Assembly (NCBI GenBank): GCA_002286715.1
Contig: NSJX01000039.1
Location: forward strand, 195,774 to 259,773
Direction: 5' to 3'
Length of the DNA stretch: 64,000 bases
Source of the DNA: Dentipellis sp. KUC8613
Taxonomy: Eukaryota > Basidiomycota > Agaricomycetes > Russulales > Hericiaceae
Positions 1 through 11,484 of this stretch are shown here, piece by piece. The number at the start of each line of letters is the position of its first letter. Positions within the stretch are counted from its first letter, which is position 1. The position numbers and the translations under genes were made by a program. Below the pieces are notes generated by a model that was not told the DNA's origin, searched no databases, and saw nothing but the letters and a program-made list of their open reading frames with translations.

Positions 1-1271
1 CCTAGCAACAGAGTAAAGGTTGAGGCAAAAGAGAGCGATCTCGAAGAGGTACAGTAGTTTACGAGGGCGCGATAGAGGAAGAGGAGTTCATCGAGCAGGA
101 GGAAGAAGAGGCCCCGCCGCCTCCGCCCCAACGGAGGGCCTTTCCACGTCGACGTGATCCGAAGACTCGACCGCAAATCCACCCGCACCCGTAAATGTAC
201 CCTGCGTCCAGCCTTTGCTGAACGGGACGACACGAACAGCTCGGTAAGGTTAGGTCATCTCGAACTTGTCTCGCTTACATTGTCAAGGGCCCAGACGCTC
301 CTTCACATGCCAATCTCGCCGAACCCTCGCCATGCCAATGTCATCCAGCAGCAATATTGATATCCACAGCAGCATCAGCGGCCTCCACCGTATTCGACCG
401 CCACTGCTGTCTACGTGTCCGCACTGTCGCAGCAGCACATTGTCCCTGCCCTAGGCCCCTCTTCACACGCTGCTTGCGCTGTTCCCTTTCGATGCTTGCA
501 AGCAGCACTGCTTGTAAAAGCCAACAGAAGCTTGCGTACCAGATCGCCATCTCTCCTGTGTCGGGCAACAACCGCTGTCAGCCGCTGCCGTCGTACCCCA
601 CATGTCCCTTCCACCCCCACACGCCCTTCCATTAGCCACCCTCGCTGTCGAAGGCCTCCAACACCTATGCCGGCTATGTGAACTATGTCCGCACCATGCC
701 CGCGCCATAAGGACGGACCTCTTGCGCCGACATGCTGCCGCCAATATCTGTCCGCCTCTGTGCTACGCGTCAACTCGAGCACCAGCACGTCCGCGCCGTG
801 CAGACTCCCCGGGAACGCCGTCCACCTTGTGCATTCATCGCCCGCAATCATGGTGGCGCCCTCCGTGTCGAGGCGCATGCGCTGGTATGAGAATGCAAGC
901 AGGCTTCAAATTGCATACTGATCAGACCCGTGCAGGTTACCACTATCAGTACTCAAGCCTCGGCGTGCTCGTGAGCGCCCAGCACGAGTACCACTCGCAC
1001 GCACGCTCACTGGGCACGCACATGCCCCGCATCCGGCTCCCGTGCGCTCAGTACGCCCTCGCTGTCACGTCACAGGCGTTAGGCGTGCTGGCGTTCTGTC
1101 ATCGCAAACACACGTAACAGCGGTGCTGAGATGCTCATTGGTATGGTAGAGTCCGGCTAAGCCTGTTATGAAGCTATCTGACTAAGACTATAATCTGATG
1201 TCCGGAAAGTGAGAGTGACGGGTTCGATGACGAGTGCTGGAGCATCGGCGACGCCCACATCGACTTTTGTC
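1..1271. other. gene-poor stretch, no gene recognised
   Basis: No convincing protein family or splice-supported gene is visible. A short + strand frame at about 30-207 encodes an acidic then proline- and arginine-rich tail and ends in TAA. It could be the last exon of a gene beginning before the window, but nothing in it is recognisable. The longer frames at 400-1117 overlap on both strands and look like chance reading frames. Confidence 0.4.
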
Positions 1272-1439
1272 GCGACGTTGTCGACGTCCATTGCGATGTC
1301 GCCGACGTCCATTGCGATGTCGCCGACGTCTGTTGCAATGTCGCCGACGTCTGTTGCGATGTCGCTGACGTCTGTTGCAATGTTGCCGACGTCTGTTGCG
1401 ATGTCGCCGACGTCTGTTGCGATGTCGCCGACATTGTGC
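1272..1439. repeat. 21-bp minisatellite, 8 units
   Basis: There are eight head-to-tail 21-bp units of the type gcgatgtcgccgacgtctgt + t, with a few substitutions. The first and last units are the most diverged. Because 21 is a multiple of three, frames stay open on both strands; the minus frame reads DIATDVG repeats and is not evidence of a gene. Most units carry the palindrome GACGTC. The flank at 1440-1570 has further GACA/TGTC-rich imperfect palindromes. Confidence 0.9.
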
Positions 1440-4400
1440 ACGATTTGGCCGACAGACGTCCGAGTCGGGGATGTCTGTCGCGAGTCGGCAGTCGCCGATC
1501 GCGACAGACAAGACAACCGACTCGGTGAGTCCCGACATCGCGACATCGGTGTCGTGTCATGTCGGCGTCGGTTTATATCCCCCGGAAATAGTGTGAACAA
1601 ATTTTGAATATTATCAAGCCATTCTCTGCTGCTTTATGGTTTGATGATATTTTGAATTCTATCTCCATATATTCCTCAGTTATAGGTTGAAAAAAATTAA
1701 AATAAGTCTCCAATAAATTCACAATATATTCTCAGGTTTTAGGGAACCTTGTCCCCAGTGAGGATGCGACTGACGTGGTCACCGGTCGACATGACACTCT
1801 CATCCTCAATGCCTGTCCCTCTTGTTCACAAGCATCTGGGTGGCAACAGAAACTCATCTGCGATACAGGTGAGATGACCGTCGAACTAATATAAATCCAC
1901 GACATACCGACAACAGGTCCGAGAGACATGCTTTGGTGGGAAGATGGCGACAGCGAGGGAAAACACAGGCTGATGCACACTCACATCAGGTAAGCCCGAC
2001 TGCTACAGACTAAATCATTTAGGTCAGGATGCAACCCAAAGCGAAAGGAGGTTTGGTGACGAAACAGCCAAAGGTGGAAAGCAGAATCAGGAGAGACGGA
2101 GGAAAAAGGGCTAAATACATGGAGTGTCGGAGGTCTCCGTACGCGTGCATGGCGGAGGGTGAGCCGACCCAGTCACCCATTGTTGTGACAGGGCCAAGGG
2201 TACCATCCATGTGTCATCCCGGATATTCCATCCCCTCCAAGACGAGGCCTCTATCCTTGTTATCTATACTGTCTGTCCCTGCTCCTGTATGTATTTCTTG
2301 CAATAATGGAAGTCACATTAAGTCCGGGCATGGTCCATGCAGAATTTTAGTGTCGACAGCCCACTGGCACACTGAGAATTGGCAAAGACATGCTCCGGAC
2401 AGGAAATGTGTCAAGGAAGCTTCGGATAATGTGGAATGAATATTGTGGGAATGATGTTGCTTGAGTTGGTGTGGGAGCACGTCGTAACGACGCGGCAGAC
2501 AGCTAAATCGCGCGTCAAAACTGCCATTTATCCATTCCTCCCCAGGCCCCTGCATACTCAATTCTCAACCAAATTCTATGAAACTTGGCATGCCAGGTGC
2601 GTCTTTCGAATTGCACTCCATTACAATTTTTTTAATAATTCTTTCTTCTCTATTGGAGCTGTAAATCGCGAAATACACATTGGGCTGCGAGACCATCTCC
2701 CGGTGTTTGAAGCGCAAAGGATCTTCCGATGCAATTTGCGGTTGCTGGGTATCGCAAGAAGCGCGGGAAAGTACGAGAGGACCCTTGATGTTACGGGAAG
2801 CCGGGCCCGGTGTGCGATCGTCGCCTGAGGAGTTTCGGGGACCTGCAGACCTGCGTGTCCTTATAATCCCTCCAACGTCGTTCTGCTCTTGCATGTCCCA
2901 TCTGCATCCCTACGTCTCTGGTATTATCATATTCTTCTTCCCTCATGTCTTGTTGCTTGGATTCCTCACCTCGTGAAAAATTCTGCTTGGTCCTTGTCCG
3001 CTCAAATGCAGCAGTGAAGTGAGTCTCTGCACTTCGAGTTCTTTGCCGTTCGTGAAGCTGACAGGCTCTTCCTTCGTTCGTAGAAGGCTGGGTTGATAGT
3101 TTGCATGGTCACCAGGATAAAAGGCGAGTCTCTGTGGTTTATTACTCTTGCTTTGCTCACAAGGTATGTATGTCCGCACTCGGCACTCGTCCACTCAATG
3201 CACTGACCGTTGACAATGCAGAGACTCAGTATGTAACATGCCGAGGACGTGCTGCACGTCGTTGCAGCCATGCATGTCAAAAGTATGCGTTGTTGGGTTC
3301 TTCCCCGGTTGATGAGAGAAAGGACCACTTGCCTGCGCCGTGCGTGATGCACACCATGACTCATGTTCCTGATACTGACTTTTCGCCTCCAATCTTGAGC
3401 CTGAAAATCGGCCATCATAAGAGTGCCGCGGCTGGTGCGCCATCATTTTGTGAACAGGCAGGTCCTACCTTCTCGATGATGGGAGTAGATTTTCACTCAC
3501 TTTGCATAGGGATGTATCGAAAGCGGAGCCGGGAATGCTCACGCGCAGCCGTGATCGTTGTCCGCCAATCCCGTCGTTGAAAAGCCCGCTTGTCTCCTTT
3601 GATGTGGTCTGAGCTGTGTTATGTCATTGCGAGAGCTAATCGGGGATGTGGTCCCGGGAGGAGTATGCTGGCTTCCGTCCCTACCGCATCGGTCACGGGC
3701 ACTCAGTGGAAGAGGAGGAGCTCGACGCGATGTCCTCCACGATGTCCTCCATGAGTGTGTCACATTCTCGCATGGATGTGAACGGATTTGTGCGCGCACT
3801 TGGTCTCGTGTGGCAGCCGTGGGCGTGCACAACGAATCATGTTGTGACGAGAATGAGCGGCGGCAGCTAAACAGTGAGAAAAAGGGCAGTGCATCGCATG
3901 CCGTCGCCGCAACGAGCGACAACGAGCACGGCACACAATCATTAGCCCGGCCCAGACCGAGTTTCTGGGCCATTTTCCATGAGGATGTTCTGGAGTGCTA
4001 GCCCGTGCTGCAAATGCCTCTTGTCTGAGGCTGAGTGCTGTCTGTCGGTAATCCAAGTCGAAGTCGCCCAGGGTGATGATTGACATGCTCTGCGTGATAG
4101 GGCGGGAGCTGACTGCAGAATGACAGACTTGACATGCGCGACTGTCAGCTCGAGGACGTGAAGCCCGTCGTGTGCCGGGCTGCTCGCAGCGGACTTGCAC
4201 AGCACAGACAGTGTCATGCGTGTCGGACTCGGGCAGGAAACAATGGTGCACACATCGTCGTCGGGGAAAAGGAGCATCAAGGTTGAGTGCACCATCTGTC
4301 ATTTGCATATCGCGCGTTCACAAGGCTGCAGGTCCTCACTACTTTCGCCAAATACTCGCATACTACCCGAAACCTATAATGTAACATACAAAACACAAGC

Positions 4401-4551
4401 AATAATGTATACGAAATGCGGGCGAGAAGAGCGGGGGGTAGGGTAAGGTAAAGGGTGAGCGCGAATGCGAACCAAGGGGGCGAGTACAAGTGGCACCAGA
4501 GATGTCGTCGATGATGATGAAGCAGCAGCCGCAAGTCCAAGTCCAAGTCCG
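1440..4551. other. intergenic, AT-rich in part, no gene recognised
   Basis: This stretch holds only short overlapping frames without recognisable domains. 1600-1740 is AT-rich. Nothing could be assigned to a protein family. An unrecognised lineage-specific gene or a decayed element cannot be excluded. Confidence 0.4.
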
Positions 4552-7148
4552 TCAGCTGTCGAGGTCCATCTCCTTCTCGAACTTCTTCTTCATCACGCTC
4601 ACTGCAGCACGCACGCATGAGGAAAGGGGATCAAGAAGAGGGGGGAAGGAAACGCCCGCAACACACCTTCGCGCGAGATCTGGCCGGACGACATCCACCC
4701 GTCCGGGAACGCCGCGACGATCTTCTGGTACAGCACCTTGCGCAGGCCCTGCTCGCTCACCTGCGTCGTCGAGCCCTCCAGCGAGCTGCACACATCCTCG
4801 TCAGCATCCGCACGCACACCACAGAACGCAACGCGACGTACTTCTTCTCGTTCTCGATCCGGCAGCACTCGTTGCTGAGGCACACCAGGTTCCAGATCAC
4901 GCCCTTCATCGCCTCCGTCATGCGGTACTTGCGCGTCGGCGCGTGCGCCTCCTTGCCGTCCTTGCCGTCCTTGCCCGTCGCGCTGCCCGTGCCGCTCTCG
5001 TGCGCCGCGCCGTCGCCGTCGACGTCCATGGGCCCCGCGTCGTCCGGCGCCGCGGGCGTGCCCTCGAGCGACGCCTCGCCGCCGTCCGGCTTTGTCTTTT
5101 CCTGCTTGCGCTCTGCCGTGCTCGTCAGTGAATTGAGAGGAGGACGTAGGATGGTCGGACGTGCGCACCCCAGACGGCGACGTTCTTCTCCCAGTCCTCC
5201 CGCGCGCGCTCGAAGCCCTCGTCGGCCATGTTCTTGAGCTCGACGAGCAGCTCGTCCTGCCGCTGCGTCAGCAGCGCCGTGTGGTCGTTGAATACCGTCC
5301 GCTTGATCAGTTTCTGTGCGCGTCGTCCGTCATCAGCATATCCTCGCCGTAAACGACGACGACCGAACGTACGCTCATGGTGAAGCGGTTGTACGGGAAG
5401 ATCTGCGGCATGAGGTTGAAGAAGTTGTCGTCGTACTCGTTCAGTCGGATCGCCTTGAGCGCGACCTTGGCGAGGATCGGCTTGATCGCCGGCGGGAACT
5501 TGCCCTTGGTCTCCCAGCTCTCTGTGTGCGTGTGTGGCGGTCAGCGGCGCGCCTGGCCAGCGAGCGCGGCGCACGTACCCTTCGCGGCGGCGTCCTTGAG
5601 TTCCTTGATTGCGATCTCGAGTTCCGGATGGAACGGTTGCTGGGACGCGCGTCAGCGGGCGCGCTATGGGCGGCGCGGGAGGTAAGGACTCACGATCTCG
5701 ACGACCTTGCGTTTCTTCTTGCCGTTCCCGTTCGCTTCGGCCGCGCCCACGCTCTTGCGCTTGCCGCCCTTCTCCTCGTCCGCGTCGGACAGGAGCGTGA
5801 TGATCATTTCCTTGGGCACACCGTCGACCACGGCCGGCCCCGCGTCTTTCTTCTCTTTCTCCTTGTCCTTGTCCTTCTTCGCAGGGCCCGCGAGCTGCGT
5901 GTGCACGTTGTGCGAGTGTGCATGGGCGTGGGGGAAGTTGCTCGGGCCGGCTATGGGCTCGAGCGGCGGGAGGATGGGGCGCTTGGACTTGGGTTTCTTG
6001 GGAGTCTTGTCCTTGAGGAGGGCGACCTCGCCCGAGGAGACATAGAAGCCCTGCTGCTTTGTCTGGGCAAAGTAGGTGCGCTCGTCGACGGCGAGCTCGG
6101 AGTCGTCGATGAAGGGGTCGTTGAGGTCATAGTATTCGGACGCGAGGTTCTTCTGCAAGGTGATTTTATGTGAGTATTTTATTCTCTGCAACCGATAGCG
6201 TTCGTGAAGATGAAAGTGCGCTGTATGTTTCGTGATTGGCCTCTGAGTACGCCTCAAGGTCGGCTGCTGTCCAAATCCGGACAGGCGCGCCCCAGCTGCT
6301 GCGGCGAGCGGTAGCCCGGATAGCCGCAGTGAAAGAATAACAAGGGATACAAGCATAGCGCGACACACTACAAGATACTGTCCCCAAGTGTGCAGCGCAC
6401 TCCAAGATTGGGAACAGACAGAGGCGTTGTGAATGAATGAATCGCGCGCGAAACCTCGCCGGCCTACGTCGCACCACTGGCTATACCGCCTATTCCTCTC
6501 ACATACATTTGGCCATAAGCCGGGCTGAGGGAGAGAGGAAGAGGCATGGTGGTGGATCGCGCGCGAGACGCCCACAAAGCGAACATTGATGGGGCGCGCC
6601 GCGCGGCTCACAGTCCTCGTGCCAGAAGTGAACACACTGACCTTCTTTCGCTTTCCCTTCTTTCCGTCCTTGCCGCCGTCCGTGTCCGCGCCGCCGCCCG
6701 CGCCTGCGGCTGCGGCCGCGGGCTCGCCGTCGTCCTCGCCGTCCGAGTCGCTCTCGTTGTCGTAGCGCTTGGCGGGGACGGGCGTCTCGGGGCGCTGGCC
6801 GGTCGCCTTGGCGAGCGCGGCGACGTCGACCTCGTAGTGCTCGGGCCCGCCGAGGGTGATGTCGAGCCGGACGGTCTGGAGCGGCGGCGGGGGAGGCGGC
6901 GGCGGCGGCGACGGGGAGCGCACGCGCGACTTGGGTTTTGCTTTCGAGGCGGGCGGAGGCGCGGAGGCGGTGGACGAGGGCGCGGTGGGGGTGTGGCCGT
7001 CGGCGTCGGGGGGCGCGGTGATGGTGATGTTGGGGGTGGCGGAGGCCGGGAGGGGGGCCGGGTCGAGGGGGATAGGGGAGTCGGTGGGGGAGCGCGAGGA
7101 GGGCGGCATGCTCTGCTTGTGATCGCTCATCTCGACATCGGTGTCCAT
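4552..7148 (-). CDS. ubinuclein / HPC2-type subunit of the HIRA histone chaperone
   Basis: By family this is a nuclear subunit of the HIR/HIRA complex, which deposits histone H3.3-H4 independently of replication. The first exon (ATG at 7148; a second ATG lies one codon upstream) encodes a low-complexity acidic and proline-rich N-terminus. The diagnostic Hpc2-related (HUN) domain follows a long intron and contains EYYDLNDPFIDDSEL (about 6090-6140). A lysine-rich linker leads to the ubinuclein middle domain in short exons at about 4760-5690, with motifs such as FPPAIKPILAKVALKAIRLN and QIFPYNRFTMS. The last exon ends KKKFEKEMDLDS and TGA at 4552. At least six introns are needed. The first (about 6153-6641, 489 nt) is unusually long, starts with GTCAGT and is open in frame. 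The family call rests on the HUN motif and the middle-domain similarity. Confidence 0.85.
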
Positions 7149-7151
7149 CAC

Positions 7152-8958
7152 GACGACGAGGGCGACGTGGGCGATGGTGGTGGCCGAGGCGTCACCGTTG
7201 GCGACGTCGGGGAGGCGGGCGGGGGGGGAGTCGAGATAAAAGTCGGTGGGGAGCTACGTGGAAGATACCGAAAAAGGGAATTTCTGGGGGGAGGAGGAGA
7301 GGATGGCCCGTGCCCTGCGCAGAGCCCAGCGAGATTCCCATCTTCCGAATCTGTGGCAGGAAATTCGACGCGGCGCGCCCTTGCAGTGGCTCTCTTTTCG
7401 AACATCCCCGCCCCGTCTTTTCCTTATTCCTCTCGGCATCTTCCACCCTCTGTGGCTGCACTTTCTCTCCTCTCTTCTCTCTCTCCCATCCTCTTTGTTC
7501 TCCTTCGACATATGGTCCAAATGTTTTGCACTGGACTCCTCTGTCGCAGAGGCAGTCGTAGATCGAGAATCCCACGTCCTCCGCGGACGAACCATCCCCA
7601 TTCCAGCAAAGCCTATTAATCACTGCCATGGCTCCTGGTCTCTCCGCGCACATGGTCCTTCGCACGCCATCACCGTCTTATCCTGGCCATCTGATACGTT
7701 ACCCACCAACCGACAGCGCCATTTTCCGAACCACCGTGTTTCACATGGACGTTCACAGCAACGGTGCTGGTGCGCTCCCGGCCAAGTGACACCCCTTGGT
7801 GGCTAGCGCCTGCGCCGCCGCGATGCGCAGGCAGCTTGAGCGCCTTTTCTATATCGGAATGCTTACATTTAGGATGAACTCGTGTTGGTTGTTTGTCAAT
7901 GCGCCCACCGGGAGGCGTTCTTGAGACGCTCAGTTCGTGTTTGCTCGGCGCTCGGTCCCGGGCCGCCCGGGCCGCCCGAATAACGCCCACAGCGATCCTC
8001 GGGGCACTGGCAGGTCGCAAAGACATGCCGACGAAGGTCAGTCAAATGGGGCGTGCTGGCATCCAGACGTCTATCTCACGAATGCATGCGATATGCAGTA
8101 TCCCCGAATACACTGGCTCAAAGCTGATATATATCGCTCGCTGTCGACACAAGGGAGCGCTAAATCCCACGCATGACACACGTTCGCCCAAGGAGATGTT
8201 GCGCATATCTCTGCGACCGAGATCTTGAAGACGGGCCAAACTATAGACCCACCTATCTACTTCGTAAGTTCCCGATCTCTAAGACTTGCTTGCCGGACGT
8301 AGAAGTCGCAACGACATCCAGCTCGCCACGGCATCCGTGCTTCAGACATCTACACCGCTCCTTCCATGCTCGCCAGGCGGAACCATCAGTCAATCCTACG
8401 TAGCCTAGAGGGATACTAACAAGGGCATTGCATACATAGTGCCACCGAATATACTCGTTCAAAGTCGATGCCTCCGTTAGACGTAAGTAATTATAATTGC
8501 AGCAGACGGAACACGCCACGTATCGGCTTCCAGTGTCAAGGCTGTCAAGTATGCAGGGCTCTCGATATCTATAGGGCCAATTTTAAATCGTTAAATCCAA
8601 CAGCCTGAGTAGATTCTCCGACCAGCCTGAGACTGCCTGCTTACCCTCGCGTCGGAATCAGCCGCTATGTAGTACCGTGACTCACACATAGCAGATCCGA
8701 TGCACATTCCAGTTTTTCCATCCAGCGCAGGAAGCACGAAGTGCGCAGATTTTATTTCCCCACAGCTTCGCGCGACGCGTGCGCACGTATGTATGCGGGT
8801 CGCGGCATCGGGTAACAGATTACAGAACGGGCGAACGCAGCCGTCGTACCGTGGCGTGGCGAGCACATCGCGCGGGGCCTCCAGTCCAAGGTCTCCCGGC
8901 CCCAGAACCCAGAGAGCAACTCGAACGCCCCCGCGCTGCATTTCGGCGACCACGGATA
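7152..8958. other. intergenic, no gene recognised
   Basis: This lies upstream of the ubinuclein-type gene. The pyrimidine-rich + strand stretch at about 7380-7520 is consistent with promoter or 5' leader sequence of that or another gene. Frames at 7900-8950 are short and overlap on both strands. No RNA gene or protein family was recognised. Confidence 0.4.
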
Positions 8959-8989
8959 CTATCCTTCAAATTGTCCGCAGCGATGTGCG

Positions 8990-9825
8990 ACTCGGAGGCG
9001 ACATCGCGAGAAGCTGATCATGAGCGTGGGCACCGTGACTGCTGCGTCCTTGAGACAGTACCGCCTGCGCAGCACCGAGACATGGTCCTCCTTCTCCAGC
9101 AGGTCTCGCCGCGCGGTGCGGCGGCGGCGGCGATCCGTGACGCGAGACGCGTCCCAGTCGTGCCCGATGTTGATCCGGGAGAGGTGGTAGAACGCAGGGT
9201 GGAGGTCCTCCGGGATGTCCGAGTCAAAGTCGCGCGCGAGGCGGACTCGGATGGCAGCCGCAGGCTCAGGGTACTGGTCGTCGGTGCCAGTGTCGCCTGT
9301 GTCGTAGAAGATGTCAGAGTCGGCGACCATTCGCCTCGCTTGGATCTCCGACTCGAGCTCGTACATCCCAGTGCCGGAGGGGCCCTGACCAGTCGGACAC
9401 GAGCTGGGCCACAATATCGATGTGCTCTGGGTCGCGCAGCGTGTCGACTTGAAATTTGTCGACTATGCAGAGGAGAGGCCGGGCTGCAGTTTGAGCGATG
9501 TGTCTGGGTCGTATGGTTTCAGCGACAAAGGTCTATGTGGATAGATAATGAGAGGGTGAGGGAAAGCAGAAAATGCTCATTCATTGCTCAGAGCATGAGT
9601 CGCGGGTTGGAGTGAAGGTATTGAAGAAGGCGTTCGCCGAGAGGGACTCGATCGTACATCTTTGTCGATTCATTTGCAGGTACAGAGAACATGTCCTCGA
9701 GAGGGCTCTTCAATGGCGAGTATGGATTTGGAAGTGCAGAAGATTACACGGCCATCTTGTAGATCCTCCCCCTGAACAACGAGGACGATGTTTCCATCCG
9801 GGTAGTATATATCTATCTACAGCTG
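8990..9825 (-). pseudogene. decayed BTB/POZ-domain gene
   Basis: Read on the minus strand, pieces of a typical agaricomycete BTB/POZ protein appear in order but in different frames. The BTB start is YYPDGNIVLVV (about 9810), followed by PLEDMFSVPANESTKMYDRV (about 9690). Then come CIVDKFQVDTLRDPEHIDIV (about 9440), EPAAAIRVRLARDFDSDIPE (about 9240) and LHPAFYHLSRINIGHDWD (about 9170), the usual helical C-terminal region. In this family these segments form a protein-interaction domain plus a helical tail. The frame changes between the first two segments and again near 9370 are not explained by splice sites, so it is most likely a pseudogene. Sequencing error or unusual introns remain possible. 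Confidence 0.6.
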
Positions 9826-10440
9826 ATAGTCTTCAGTATCGCGCATGTACATGGGTAGAGAGTGAGTGTAGTGGATAGATGATCGTCAATTTGGCTTGAT
9901 GGACGTGTGACGATCCAAGTTGTTCACTTGAAGTCACCACGCCGCGACTTCAAGTTGTCGTCAACTCTACAACAGGTACCTTCGAGTCATCATTTTTCGA
10001 CCCTCCCGTCAAGCACGTTTCAACCCAATTTCTCGCTCACCTGAGTTGACTCTAGTTTTTCAACAGTACTCGAGTACTTGTATCCATCGCATTTCTCCAT
10101 GCCTTCACATCGACGTCACTTAGACTGTTCAGTGGTCGACGGCGACCGCCTTACTTCTCCCCACCCAAGTACTCACCATAGCGTAGCAGGGAGAAAGCCG
10201 TTGAACAACATATACCAGTACATTCCTCGCGGAGTAATGGATCGGAATGCGGAAGCGCTCGACTGCTTCTCTTCTCACGAAACGTGAGCTCGGTGCAAGC
10301 ATCTTTCTGCCATCCAGCGACCACTTCAAACGATCTCGCAGACAGCGTGAAAAAGACACATTCTGGATAGATGGTTCTCGTCAACACGCCTCCAAGGTGA
10401 TGGTTACATTGCATGCATGCTACCTCGCGGACACTGAACA
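9826..10440. other. intergenic, no gene recognised
   Basis: This is the presumed promoter region of the downstream F-box gene. No TATA box or RNA gene stands out. Confidence 0.4.
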
Positions 10441-10461
10441 GAGGGGCTTGCGATCAGTGCC

Positions 10462-11484
10462 TTGGAGTACTGGGACAAGGTCGAGGGGGATCGCTGTATA
10501 TCGCAGCATGGATCGACCGTGATCAAGACTCCAGACATCCCGGATGCGCGGGCGGAACTGGAGGCGGAGATGGAGGCCGTCAAGCTGGTGATGTGTTCCC
10601 TCCGTACCCGCCACAATACCCTAGCTTTCGTCAACCGAGTGCCGTCCGAGGTCCTTGTGCAGATATTCGAATGGGTTCGAAAGGCTTATATGGATAGATC
10701 CCCCCATAACTCTCATAGATTGCCAGTGGTCAAGGCGAACATCCAGTGGGTGGACCTCACTCACGTCTGCCGGCAGTGGAGGATCGTGGCCGTCAACCAT
10801 CCCGGTTTATGGTCTCATATCATGATCGGCACCAAATTCACGGAAGAGTTTCTTTGTCGCTCATGCACGGGTCCCATCACGATCGATTATACCATCTTCT
10901 GGGATGTGAATCCCGTCGTACCAGATGATGAAATAGAAGACCTAGCCGGGATTGTTTCACAGAATCTATGTCGCTTGAAGAGCTTTCGCTTCTTTGGGAC
11001 TCAGACACATTTTACGATAATTTTTCCTGCTCTGCTTGGACCTGCACCCGTCATAGAAAAGATTGTTCTGTCCAGCAGAGTGGTGGGCGGCGGAGTAATT
11101 CCCGTCCCCTTCCTTCCTTCTGATTTATTCGACCACTTGTCTCCTCGACTTCGTCACCTTCAGCTCGACGACTGGAACTGTCCATGGCAATCCCTTAAAT
11201 TTCACAGTCTCATTCATCTTCACCTCTCGCATTACTTTCCACCTCTCGACGGAATGGAAGCAGGGGGTTTTGCTGATTTCCTGGATGCTCTTTCGAGAAT
11301 GCCCTTGTTGGAGGTTCTGCATCTCATGCAAGTTTTACCACCCCCGCACCTAAGCGCCCCTTGGCAATCCGTACATGGCCCCAAACAAGTTGCTCTTCCC
11401 CATCTTCGCACGCTTTTATTGGCAGATACAATTCACAAGTGTTGTCTCGTTCTCAAGCATATAGCTGCTCCCCCGGCTACTTAA
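10462..11484 (+). CDS. F-box/LRR-like protein, N-terminal part (interrupted gene)
   Basis: F-box proteins recruit substrates to SCF ubiquitin ligases. This 340-residue frame has the features of the family that recurs across the window: an N-terminal EYW motif, then LVMCSLRTRHNTLAFVNRVP leading into the F-box helix (SEVLVQIFEWV). The hallmark segment LTHVCRQWRIVAVNHPGLWS comes next, then leucine-rich segments such as LSPRLRHLQLDDW. The family motif ALEYW begins just before the ATG used here, so the true start may be upstream in an earlier exon. The frame stops after LKHIAAPPAT, exactly where paralogues continue for about 200 residues. The matching C-terminal part resumes at about 12.6 kb, so the gene seems disrupted. 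It may be a pseudogene or make a truncated protein. Confidence 0.7.
   Translation: MEYWDKVEGDRCISQHGSTVIKTPDIPDARAELEAEMEAVKLVMCSLRTRHNTLAFVNRVPSEVLVQIFEWVRKAYMDRSPHNSHRLPVVKANIQWVDLTHVCRQWRIVAVNHPGLWSHIMIGTKFTEEFLCRSCTGPITIDYTIFWDVNPVVPDDEIEDLAGIVSQNLCRLKSFRFFGTQTHFTIIFPALLGPAPVIEKIVLSSRVVGGGVIPVPFLPSDLFDHLSPRLRHLQLDDWNCPWQSLKFHSLIHLHLSHYFPPLDGMEAGGFADFLDALSRMPLLEVLHLMQVLPPPHLSAPWQSVHGPKQVALPHLRTLLLADTIHKCCLVLKHIAAPPAT

Noticed and set aside
1166..1600. Minus-strand frame with DIATDVG repeats
   Set aside because: The repeats come from a 21-bp minisatellite, which keeps several frames open on both strands.
5316..6173. Plus-strand frame of 285 codons
   Set aside because: Antisense to the conserved HUN and middle-domain exons of the ubinuclein-type gene.
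6546..7619. Plus-strand frame of 357 codons
   Set aside because: It lies opposite the first ubinuclein exon and is Gly/Arg-rich, a GC-driven shadow.
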